Of a stretch of 52,500 nt of DNA, positions 31,119 to 38,818 are shown piece after piece (within the stretch, counting starts at the first letter, position 1; each line of letters begins with the position of its first letter). The DNA lies in the NCBI GenBank assembly GCA_021810045.1, contig JAJZJR010000013.1, forward strand, positions 1-52,500, read 5' to 3'. Position numbers and translations under genes: made by a program. The notes under the pieces are model-generated. The model had not been told where the DNA came from. It saw only the letters and a list, made by a program, of their open reading frames with translations, and ran no database searches. The stretch is from Thermoplasmata archaeon. Its GTDB lineage: Archaea; Thermoplasmatota; Thermoplasmata; Thermoplasmatales; Thermoplasmataceae.

Positions 31119-33029
31119 TTGTTGCCGGAAATAAATTTCGAGATTACGGGCAAGGATGGACTTGCCAGGACTGCTAAATTCAAGACGCCTCATGGAGTAA
31201 TTGAAACACCTACCATTTTACCAGTGATAAATCCAAACATTCAGACCCTTAGCATAGATGAGATGGTTTCACTTGGCGCCCAGGCCTTCATAACAAACAG
31301 TTATATCATAAGAAGAAACGAGAAACTAAGGGAAAGAGCCGAGAAACACGGTGTTCATGCACTTATAGGATTTGAAGGGCCCATAATGACTGATTCGGGA
31401 ACTTTCCAGAGTCATGTTTATTCCGATGTTGAATACACCAATCTGGAAATTGTTGAATTTCAGAGAAAAATTGGCAGTGATATTTCAACAATTCTGGATA
31501 TATTCTCAGAACCAGATTTTTCTCACGAAAAGGCCGAATATGCAGTAAATGAGACATACTCCAGGATGAGCGAGATCCCGCAGGGAGTTGAGGACACAAT
31601 ACTTGCTGGACCTATACAGGGATCAGTCTACAACGATCTCAGAAAGAAATCCGCTGAACTCATGAGTTCATCACAGGCAGGATATCTTCCAATTGGCGGG
31701 GTTGTACCGCTACTGGAGAACTACAGGTACGACACTCTTGTCGATATAATAATAAATTCAAAGCTGAATGCAAGTTTTTCCAAGCCAGTACACCTTTTTG
31801 GCGGCGGCCACCCTATGTTCCTTTCCATGGCTGTTTTACTTGGTGTGGATGTTTTTGATTCGGCATCTTACGTGAAATATGCACGGGATGACAGGATGCT
31901 CTTTTCTGATGGTTCCAGGGATTTGAGCAGAATTTCCACATTGCCCAGGTGGAGTCCACTTTATGGTAAATTTTCTGTGAAAGAGATCAGGGAATTAAAT
32001 GCTGAAGACAGAAAAAAGGCACTTTCTCTTCACAATCTTGCAGCTATTTTCAATGAGCTTCATGAGATCAGGGAAAGAATATTCCAGCAGACACTCTGGC
32101 AGTATGTTGAGACAAAAGCAAGAAGCCATCCATATCTTTTCAAGGCCTACAAGAGGATCCTTGAGTATTCGGATATTCTTGAAAAATACGAGGACCTTTC
32201 CAAGAAAAGCACTTTTTTCTATTTTGACAGATACACCGATCAGACCCCATATGTAAGAAGGCTCAGGAGATTCTCTGATCATGTCAAAAACAATTCCCGG
32301 GAACCAGTCATTCTTGGAGATGAACACTGGCATCCAGGCAGGCCCCATGAAAAAGGCATAAAATCGGCATATGAAAATTCAGACAGACCCTTTTTCCTTA
32401 AGTGGCAGAACATGCTGATACCACTTGAGCTAGACGAAACATACCCTGTGGAGCAGATTATCTCAGCTGGAGGAGATAATATCCCTGCTGAAGAAACAAC
32501 AACCCTTCAGGATGTGGCCGTTTCCGAAACCAAACTGAGGGATTTTGATATAGACAGGGTAAGAACAATTGCTGATTACCAGTTTGGTTTTGGAGTTGGC
32601 AGAAAGCTCTTCCCTGACTGCACAGAAGTTACCAGATCCAGGAACACTGGAAGAATAAGAGGCATATTTCTTGATGGAAAACTCCTTGCAACTCTGCGTG
32701 CACATGACGGATTCTTTACCCTGACCATAGAGGGTGCCAGAAAACTCAAGGATGCATGCGAAGCCCCTTTGCACAGAGTGTCAGTTACAGACGACAGTGC
32801 AGAATTCAATGGTAAAGGATTTAACGTGTTCTTCAAATTCATCACTTCAAATGATGAATCGATTATTGCAGGGAATGAAGTACTTGTAGTAAACAGCAGG
32901 GACGAGCTGGTGGCGGTTGGAAAGAGTGTTGTCTCGGGGAAGGAGATTAAATATTTCAGGTCTGGAGTTGCTGTAAAAGTCCATAAAGGCATAATGCAGG
33001 GTGAAGAGAAAATCTCTGATTCCGATTAA
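31119..33029 (+). CDS. tgtA: Archaeosine tRNA-ribosyltransferase TgtA, zinc cysteines absent
   Basis: 636 residues, TTG start at 31119 or 31122. The TIM barrel has TDSGTFQSHVYSDVEY (catalytic Asp), ILDIFSEPDFSHEKAEYAV (nucleophile Asp region), LPIGGVVPLLENYRY, HLFGGGHP and DVFDSASYVKYARDDRML. The C-terminal half is the archaeal C1-C2-PUA extension, with the PUA domain at about 560-630. TgtA exchanges guanine-15 for preQ0 in the tRNA D loop. In Pyrococcus TgtA a CxCxxC...H site binds zinc; here the aligned stretch TLPRWSPLYGKF has no Cys, though the later His (SLHNL) is kept. The stop overlaps that of the convergent EamA permease gene. Confidence 0.92.
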   Translation: MLPEINFEITGKDGLARTAKFKTPHGVIETPTILPVINPNIQTLSIDEMVSLGAQAFITNSYIIRRNEKLRERAEKHGVHALIGFEGPIMTDSGTFQSHVYSDVEYTNLEIVEFQRKIGSDISTILDIFSEPDFSHEKAEYAVNETYSRMSEIPQGVEDTILAGPIQGSVYNDLRKKSAELMSSSQAGYLPIGGVVPLLENYRYDTLVDIIINSKLNASFSKPVHLFGGGHPMFLSMAVLLGVDVFDSASYVKYARDDRMLFSDGSRDLSRISTLPRWSPLYGKFSVKEIRELNAEDRKKALSLHNLAAIFNELHEIRERIFQQTLWQYVETKARSHPYLFKAYKRILEYSDILEKYEDLSKKSTFFYFDRYTDQTPYVRRLRRFSDHVKNNSREPVILGDEHWHPGRPHEKGIKSAYENSDRPFFLKWQNMLIPLELDETYPVEQIISAGGDNIPAEETTTLQDVAVSETKLRDFDIDRVRTIADYQFGFGVGRKLFPDCTEVTRSRNTGRIRGIFLDGKLLATLRAHDGFFTLTIEGARKLKDACEAPLHRVSVTDDSAEFNGKGFNVFFKFITSNDESIIAGNEVLVVNSRDELVAVGKSVVSGKEIKYFRSGVAVKVHKGIMQGEEKISDSD

Positions 33030-33958
33030 GCAGAAGGCGGACTGATTTCTCCTTTCCGATTCTTGAGGTACTTGTCCATAGCGGTAAAAAACATGGCCAG
33101 TATCATAACAGCTCCACCGATTATTACGAATACACCAAGCTGTTCGTGAGCAATTATCACCGCTGCAAGAGCGGCGAATATTGGCTCTCCCACAAAAATT
33201 ATTCCTGCTGCTGTGGGTTCAACATAAATAAGTGCAACCGTGCTCACATAGTAGCCAAAAACACTACCGAAGATTGCAGTGAAAATTATTGCGAATAACA
33301 CATAAAGATTGATTGTCCCCATTCCACCAGGGGTGAATGGTATTGAAAGTGTCGAAAATATTGTAACGGCTGCAATCTGATAAAAAGTGAATGTTGAAGA
33401 GTTGATGTTCCTGGAATGTTTTGAAACATATGCAATCTGGAGGGCATAACCCACTGCGCAAAGAAGCGTCAGAATATCGCCAAGCTCTGTGCCAAGATTG
33501 TTCAGGGATCCAAGAGACATAAGGATCAACCCGCCGAATGCAATTACTGATGCCATGAGATCAACCCGGGAAATTCTGGTTCTTAGGTACAGGAAGGATA
33601 TTAGCGGCAAAATAACAACGTATGCTCCTGTTATAATGCCTGAAGCAGCGGCACTTGTGTATTCCAGACCGACTGTCTGAAAGTAATAGCCAAGAAAGAG
33701 AAGAAAACCGGCAATCAATCCATGCTTTATATTGGATAATGACAGGAAACCTGTACCTTTCCGGATGAAGAAGGCCATCAGTACAGTAGCAACAAAAAAT
33801 CTTAGAGCAAGGAAAGGGCCAGGTCCAATGAACTTCAGAGCTTCCTGAATAATGGGAAATGTAACACCCCAGAAGAATGTAACCAGGAGCAGGAGACCCA
33901 TGTATAGTATCTTTCGGTCCATTGGCGTCTGTTGAGAGCCCCTGGTCTTAAATAACAT
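33026..33958 (-). CDS. EamA/DMT-superfamily permease
   Basis: 310 residues with ten membrane segments in two EamA repeats; LLVTFFWGVTFPIIQEAL and the SAAASGIITGAYVVILPLI region are characteristic. Substrate unknown. It lies 14 bases downstream of the geranylgeranyl reductase gene and may be co-transcribed with it. ATG at 33958 is given; an ATG 12 codons on (33922, MDRKILYMG) would remove the hydrophilic N-terminal stretch and is equally plausible. The stop codon is shared with tgtA by a four-base overlap. Confidence 0.8.
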   Translation of the reverse strand: MLFKTRGSQQTPMDRKILYMGLLLLVTFFWGVTFPIIQEALKFIGPGPFLALRFFVATVLMAFFIRKGTGFLSLSNIKHGLIAGFLLFLGYYFQTVGLEYTSAAASGIITGAYVVILPLISFLYLRTRISRVDLMASVIAFGGLILMSLGSLNNLGTELGDILTLLCAVGYALQIAYVSKHSRNINSSTFTFYQIAAVTIFSTLSIPFTPGGMGTINLYVLFAIIFTAIFGSVFGYYVSTVALIYVEPTAAGIIFVGEPIFAALAAVIIAHEQLGVFVIIGGAVMILAMFFTAMDKYLKNRKGEISPPSA

Positions 33959-33972
33959 TTCTGTTAACCGGT

Positions 33973-35103
33973 TCAGGAAAACATATTGAACAGGATGGAG
34001 GGATGCCTTGCAATTACTGAAATAACCAGCCTGGATGGATAATCAATATCGCCGACGTTATTGATGGTATCAAGAACATGTGGTGAAGAAAGAACCCTGT
34101 AAATGGCCCTTAGGGATTTGTCGCTTAAACGGGCGAACATTCTCTGGACAATGCCATCCATCCAGAGTTCCCTGCCTATCTCATCCTTCCAGTATTTCTG
34201 GTATCTGGAAAGAAATTCAGAACTGAAATCTGATGCTTCGAATGCCTCTGTGAGAGCCCTGGCCGCATGTTTTGCAGATACAATACCAGTGTATATCCCG
34301 CCGCCTGTCAGGGGCTTTACAATCCCACCTGCATCTCCAACGAGGAGGGACCTGTTGGCATATGTCTTCTTAAGGTAGGATATAGGTATTGGAGCCCCGT
34401 TAATGCCCAGAACTGCATCCATGGGAAAGTGTCTTGAAAGGGCTTCATAATATGACCTGGTTCCCGAACCTAGGGTCCCTACCCCTATCCTTGAAATATT
34501 TCCTGTTGGAACTGCCCAAGCGAAGAAACCCTTTGATACTTCTGATCCCAGATAAACTGAAACACTGTCCTGATCATCCATTCTGAATGCAGAATCAACC
34601 TGATAAGTTGATATGACTCTCCGAGGTTTCTCATTGAATACCTCTTTTCTTACTATACTGTTAGCTCCATCAGCCCCTATTACAACTTTGGCTTTTTCAG
34701 TCTTGAGGTTCCCGTTCTCCCTGAAGGTAACTTCAGCATATTCCCGGCCTGTAGAAACAGAAGTGACCCTTGCATTCATATGCAGATCAGAACCTGAATC
34801 CACTGCCATGGATGAAACGTCCTTGTCGAAGGCATCCCTGTAAATTATAATGGTTTCCTCAGACTTCTCAATGTGGAATGGTTCCTCACCAGGGAAGAAT
34901 ACATTTGCCCCCTTGACCCTGTTGGCAATGGAACCGCTTTTCACATAATCAAATACTCTTCTGGTAACAACACCTGTGCAATCGACAGGTCTCCCAACTT
35001 CAGGATGCTCTTCGAGGTTGAGGACATCAAATCCTTTTTTTGACAGTAAATGACTGAGGTAAGAGCCTGCTGGCCCTGCTCCAACCACTATGGCATCCTT
35101 CAT
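33973..35103 (-). CDS. Geranylgeranyl reductase-family flavoprotein
   Basis: 376 residues from the ATG at 35103. The FAD dinucleotide-binding motif VGAGPAGSYLSHLL is near the N-terminus, then NLEEHPEVGRPVDCTG, with the conserved Cys of the archaeal GGR family, followed by GADGANSIVRKE and GDAGGIVKPLTGGGI, which also contacts FAD. GGR saturates the geranylgeranyl chains of archaeal ether lipids; close relatives reduce the isoprenoid side chains of quinones. An upstream in-frame ATG exists, but CTTTTAAAG at 35124-35132 lies 25 bases before the chosen start. Ends 14 bases before the EamA gene. Confidence 0.88.
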   Translation of the reverse strand: MKDAIVVGAGPAGSYLSHLLSKKGFDVLNLEEHPEVGRPVDCTGVVTRRVFDYVKSGSIANRVKGANVFFPGEEPFHIEKSEETIIIYRDAFDKDVSSMAVDSGSDLHMNARVTSVSTGREYAEVTFRENGNLKTEKAKVVIGADGANSIVRKEVFNEKPRRVISTYQVDSAFRMDDQDSVSVYLGSEVSKGFFAWAVPTGNISRIGVGTLGSGTRSYYEALSRHFPMDAVLGINGAPIPISYLKKTYANRSLLVGDAGGIVKPLTGGGIYTGIVSAKHAARALTEAFEASDFSSEFLSRYQKYWKDEIGRELWMDGIVQRMFARLSDKSLRAIYRVLSSPHVLDTINNVGDIDYPSRLVISVIARHPSILFNMFS

Positions 35104-35123
35104 TGACCAAACAGTATAAACCT

Positions 35124-35132
35124 CTTTAAAAG
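35124..35132 (-). promoter_or_regulatory. TATA box of the geranylgeranyl reductase gene
   Basis: CTTTTAAAG on the minus strand is centred 25 bases before the ATG at 35103, giving a leaderless transcript and excluding the upstream in-frame ATG at 35202. Confidence 0.5.
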
Positions 35133-35240
35133 TTTTGAGGACTGTTGAAATTGATATGGAAGGAAAAATAACTCTCTCTTGGGTCTTCATAAGGGACTGC
35201 AAGCACTTTTATAACATGTTAAATTTTCAAGAATTAAGGT

Positions 35241-36281
35241 ATGAAACAGATTAAACCAGGCGAATTGAAAAGTCTCCTGCTTGAGGTTGCGTTTAAAGGT
35301 GGCTTACCTGTAATGATCTGGGGTGCCCCTGGAACAGGCAAATCACAGATTGTCAGGGAAGCTGCCCAGGAATATGGACTTTCAATGCTTGACCTCAGGC
35401 TTAATTATTACGAGGAATCAGACCTTCTGGGAATCCCGGTGAAGACAGAACATGGAATGGAGTTTGTAAAATATTCACAGCTGCCTGCATCAGGACGGGG
35501 CGTATGGTTCCTTGATGAACTTACCCATGCCAGAACATCTCTTCAGGGACTGGTATTCCAGCTTTTACAGGATAACGCAATTGAATCATACTCCGTCCCT
35601 GAGGGGTGGAGACATTTTGTTGCAGCATCCAATCTTGCATCACACAGAAGCATATCCAATCCCATGCCCAGTGGTCTCCAGAGCAGATTCACCGGAGGAC
35701 ATTATCTCCTGGTTCCTGATCTTGAAGACTGGACTTCCTGGGCGACAACCCATGGGATTGATAGCCGTCTGATCTCATTCATCAACTACATGGAGAAAAT
35801 GGACAGGAAACCCTGGCTTTTCAGGATGGAGGGCTCAGAACCAATACTGACTCCCAGGAACTGGGCCATTGGTGTAAATTACGCCATCCAAAATCTCCAG
35901 GGGAAACTCATGGAAAACGCCATAATGGGAATGATCGGGGAGGAGAATGGCATTGAGCTTATCCAGTTCCTGAAGGCTACGTCTGACCTGCCCGATACCG
36001 ATAAAATTCTCGCTGGAGATATTTCCTGGTTTAAATCACAACATGATCCCTCCAGATACTATCTGCTCATCAGCAGCCTTGCAAAAGAGGCCTCCCGGAG
36101 ACCGGAAAAACTGGACAGGATACTTGAAATACTCCTTCATCTCAATGACGAGTACGCTGCCCAGGCATTCTCTCTGATCGCTAAGACTCTGCCAAGGAAA
36201 AGGCTCATTGAAAGCCGGTTCCTTTCTGCAAATCTTTCAAGGTTCAAAGAAATACTTGGCGGTGTTGATGTCACTTTCTGA
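35241..36281 (+). CDS. MoxR-type AAA+ ATPase
   Basis: 346 residues. Walker A GAPGTGKS (about 28-35), Walker B GVWFLDEL (about 87-94), sensor-1 region FVAASN and arginine-finger-like LQSRFTG, then a C-terminal helical part (about 180-340) that is longer and less conserved than the usual MoxR lid. Such ATPases work with a VWA-domain partner as metallochaperone-like remodelling machines. The next gene encodes that partner and overlaps by 14 bases. The TATA candidate CTTTTATAAC lies about 30 bases before the ATG, divergent from the geranylgeranyl reductase promoter. Confidence 0.85.
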   Translation: MKQIKPGELKSLLLEVAFKGGLPVMIWGAPGTGKSQIVREAAQEYGLSMLDLRLNYYEESDLLGIPVKTEHGMEFVKYSQLPASGRGVWFLDELTHARTSLQGLVFQLLQDNAIESYSVPEGWRHFVAASNLASHRSISNPMPSGLQSRFTGGHYLLVPDLEDWTSWATTHGIDSRLISFINYMEKMDRKPWLFRMEGSEPILTPRNWAIGVNYAIQNLQGKLMENAIMGMIGEENGIELIQFLKATSDLPDTDKILAGDISWFKSQHDPSRYYLLISSLAKEASRRPEKLDRILEILLHLNDEYAAQAFSLIAKTLPRKRLIESRFLSANLSRFKEILGGVDVTF

Positions 36282-37488
36282 TGACATCCTGAAAGGAATC
36301 AGGAGTCGGCTCCTTGTATCCTATCCTTTCTTTGGTTCTGCACTCTCGGACATGAGGCTAATACCTGACAGGAACGTGAGAAGATTCTATTCTAACGCCG
36401 TTTCTATCCGATACAACGAGGAATATGTAAACACTGCCACACCGGCAGAACTTGCATACTGGTTATGCAGGGAAATACTCCATATTACCATGGATTATGG
36501 AGACAGGAAAAGGAGGAGGAGTATGGTGTTGTGGGCTCTTGCGGCTGAATACTGTGTAAACTCCATACTTGCAGAAGAGGGTCTTACAAAAGGCGTTCAG
36601 GTAAAGATTTACAGAAGGGAATTTACAGGGAAATCTGCAGAGGAGATATATTCCACTCTTGTAAGGGATTCGCTGGAGAATAAAATCCTTGAGGAAATTG
36701 AAAAAATTGATGACTGGCTTGATAAAGAAGCAGACCAATCAGACCTGAGTGAAAGGTTGCATGATTTTTCAGGTATCTCAAGAATTATGAGACTCAGTTC
36801 TGATGAGCTGCTGAGCCTGATTGAGGAATCAAGGAAGAGAGAGGATTATGGTGCCTACAAAGCCAAGACACTTGAAATTATATCAAAGGCAAGGCTCTCT
36901 GAGAGAACGATAGGGAAAAGAGGGTTTTCTGTTGATCTGCCCATAATGACGGAAAGCATGGAAACAATGAGGTGGGATGACCTACTTGCCTCATATGCAT
37001 TCAATGACAGGGAATCCCATTCCTACAGGAGGTTTCAGCGGAAATACATCAGCAGTGACATTTACCTCCCCCAGAGATTTCATCTTTTTAACAGAGTTAT
37101 TGTGTGTGTGGATGTTTCTGCATCCATAGGGGAGGATACCCTGAAGTCATTCTTTTCAGATATCATGTACCTTGTTGCGTACAGGCCTGGGGAGACACAA
37201 GTGAGACTAATCCAGATTGATGCAGAGATACAGAGTGATATTGTTATTGGATCCGAAACTACTCCTGAAGACATTCTCAGAAGGAGGGGTTTTGGAGGGA
37301 CTGATTTTACAGGCCTTTTCAGAAAACTGGAAAAGGAAAACAATAATGACCCCGTGGTAATTTTTACGGACGGAAGAGCTGTATTCCCTGATGTAAAACC
37401 TGATGGATATGATGTCCTCTGGATTACAACAGACCTTGTTATGCCATGGGGAACTAATCTAAGATATGGTGGGGAAATTGAAGCTTAA
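36268..37488 (+). CDS. DUF2201-type protein: degenerate metallopeptidase-like and VWA domains
   Basis: 406 residues from the ATG at 36268, which overlaps the end of the MoxR gene by 14 bases; an ATG 20 codons earlier would add an implausible extension. The N-terminal part resembles the metallopeptidase-like domain of DUF2201 proteins (REILHITMDYGDR...LAAEYCVN, about 68-98), but the first His of HExxH is replaced by Arg (R68, E69, H72). The C-terminal VWA-like domain has DVSAS (D282, S284, S286), GGTDF (T345) and FTDGR (D368), a full MIDAS set. A charged linker (about 135-215) separates them. The domain pair is widespread but its function is unknown. Confidence 0.8.
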   Translation: MSLSDDILKGIRSRLLVSYPFFGSALSDMRLIPDRNVRRFYSNAVSIRYNEEYVNTATPAELAYWLCREILHITMDYGDRKRRRSMVLWALAAEYCVNSILAEEGLTKGVQVKIYRREFTGKSAEEIYSTLVRDSLENKILEEIEKIDDWLDKEADQSDLSERLHDFSGISRIMRLSSDELLSLIEESRKREDYGAYKAKTLEIISKARLSERTIGKRGFSVDLPIMTESMETMRWDDLLASYAFNDRESHSYRRFQRKYISSDIYLPQRFHLFNRVIVCVDVSASIGEDTLKSFFSDIMYLVAYRPGETQVRLIQIDAEIQSDIVIGSETTPEDILRRRGFGGTDFTGLFRKLEKENNNDPVVIFTDGRAVFPDVKPDGYDVLWITTDLVMPWGTNLRYGGEIEA

Positions 37489-37885
37489 CCCTTTAATAGA
37501 TATTCTCTCAAGTGAACTGCGGGACATTCAGGTTTCAGAAACCATATCTGATGCGGGAGGTTTTCTTGTACAGTCCGACCCCAGAATGGAATTTCTCACA
37601 AGAAGTAATGAAAAGGCAGAATACAACCATAGTGCAATGCCACTCCTTGACATAACTTTCCAGGACAGTGTAATGTTCATTATTGAACTTGGAACTGAAA
37701 ACAGGAAAATACAGACAGGCAGGTTTATCCTTAATCAGGACTCCCTTTGGCTCCTTGAAAGGAAGAATGCACTATCAGAAGCGATTAGGTTGCCATTGTC
37801 TGCAATCGGGAAAATGAACCTTGACATACCAAACCATGAACACCTTCAAAAAGGTAGAATCTCAGATTTTCTTGACAGCATATGA
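37466..37885 (+). CDS. Unknown protein, third gene of the MoxR/DUF2201 operon
   Basis: 139 residues, start ATG at 37466, overlapping the DUF2201 gene by 23 bases (GTG at 37469 is a possible start too). The sequence is acidic with mixed helix and strand, no Cys, no membrane segment and no motif I recognise. A plausible beta-rich core is MLDITFQDSVMFIIELG-like (about 60-75) followed by QTGRFILNQDSLWLLERK (about 83-100). Because it is inside the same transcript it may be an adaptor or substrate of the ATPase pair, which is inference. Confidence 0.6.
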   Translation: MVGKLKLNPLIDILSSELRDIQVSETISDAGGFLVQSDPRMEFLTRSNEKAEYNHSAMPLLDITFQDSVMFIIELGTENRKIQTGRFILNQDSLWLLERKNALSEAIRLPLSAIGKMNLDIPNHEHLQKGRISDFLDSI

Positions 37886-37940
37886 CTGCGGGAACTCGTC
37901 CGCATGAAAGGTTTAAGTCCACAACCTTATATTTAACCAC

Positions 37941-38816
37941 ATGAAAGCCACAATCCTGCACAATGTTAGCCCAGATGTGGTTGAAAAATGCAGTGCAATA
38001 ACCGGAATTGAAGTAACGCTTCAGAAACCCGATGACGCAGATATACAGATTGTCCTGGCAAAATTTATTCCCACAGACAAACTCAAAGTGATACAGACCA
38101 CTAGCGCAGGTGTTGATCACCTTGAGTTCAGCAGACTCCCGGATGGTGTTGAATTATTCAGCAACGCCGGCACATTTTCAGATCCCGTTGCCGAGCACGC
38201 ATTTGCAATGATTCTGTCCCATGAAAAGAAGATATGCCACTTCTTCTCCGAAACCAGGAAAGGAAATTACAGAAAGGAGAGTGTTGGGACACTCTCTGGA
38301 AGAACCTTGGGGATACTGGGGCATGGAGGCATAGGTAGAAGTTGTGCCAGGTTGGCGAAAGCCTTTGGAATGAACGTAAACGCTTTCACAAGGAGTCCCA
38401 GAGAGGACCCCAATGTGGATAGATTTTTATCAACGGCAGAAGAGCTTGTTTCGAACTGTGACATACTGCTGCTCGCCCTGCCCAAGACCAAGGCTACATT
38501 AGGTATTGTGAACAGCGAACTTCTTGGCAGATTCAACGGAGATATTATTGTCAACATGGCAAGGTCAGATATTGTGGCCGAAAACGATCTCAAGGCTTTC
38601 CTGAAGAGAAATCCTGAGAAGGTTTACCTCAGTGATGTGTGGTGGAATGAACCGGAAGTGAAATTTCCGCTCCCGGAAAATGCATTTCTGACTCCGCATG
38701 TCGGAGGTATTTCCAAAGAATCTGCTGAGAATGCCATACTAAAGGCATGCACAAACGTAAGGAGATACCTTGACGGCCACCCTGAAAACAGGGTAAATAT
38801 TGAAGAATACAGGTGA
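37941..38816 (+). CDS. D-2-hydroxyacid dehydrogenase
   Basis: 291 residues. The Rossmann motif is GILGHGGIGRSCA (about 124-136). The catalytic set of the family is present: Arg in NMARSD (about 209), Glu in WWNEPE (about 238), and His in TPHVGG (about 254). It reduces 2-oxoacids such as glyoxylate, hydroxypyruvate or phenylpyruvate with NAD(P)H; the substrate is unknown. The length is slightly below the usual 310-330. The TATA-like TTATATTTAA lies about 20-25 bases before the ATG. It ends two bases from the convergent B-family polymerase gene. Confidence 0.88.
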   Translation: MKATILHNVSPDVVEKCSAITGIEVTLQKPDDADIQIVLAKFIPTDKLKVIQTTSAGVDHLEFSRLPDGVELFSNAGTFSDPVAEHAFAMILSHEKKICHFFSETRKGNYRKESVGTLSGRTLGILGHGGIGRSCARLAKAFGMNVNAFTRSPREDPNVDRFLSTAEELVSNCDILLLALPKTKATLGIVNSELLGRFNGDIIVNMARSDIVAENDLKAFLKRNPEKVYLSDVWWNEPEVKFPLPENAFLTPHVGGISKESAENAILKACTNVRRYLDGHPENRVNIEEYR

Positions 38817-38818
38817 AA

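Noticed and set aside
36208-36267. Extended N-terminus of the DUF2201 protein
   Set aside because: These codons lie deep inside the MoxR gene in another frame, and the ATG at 36268 gives the normal 14-base overlap.
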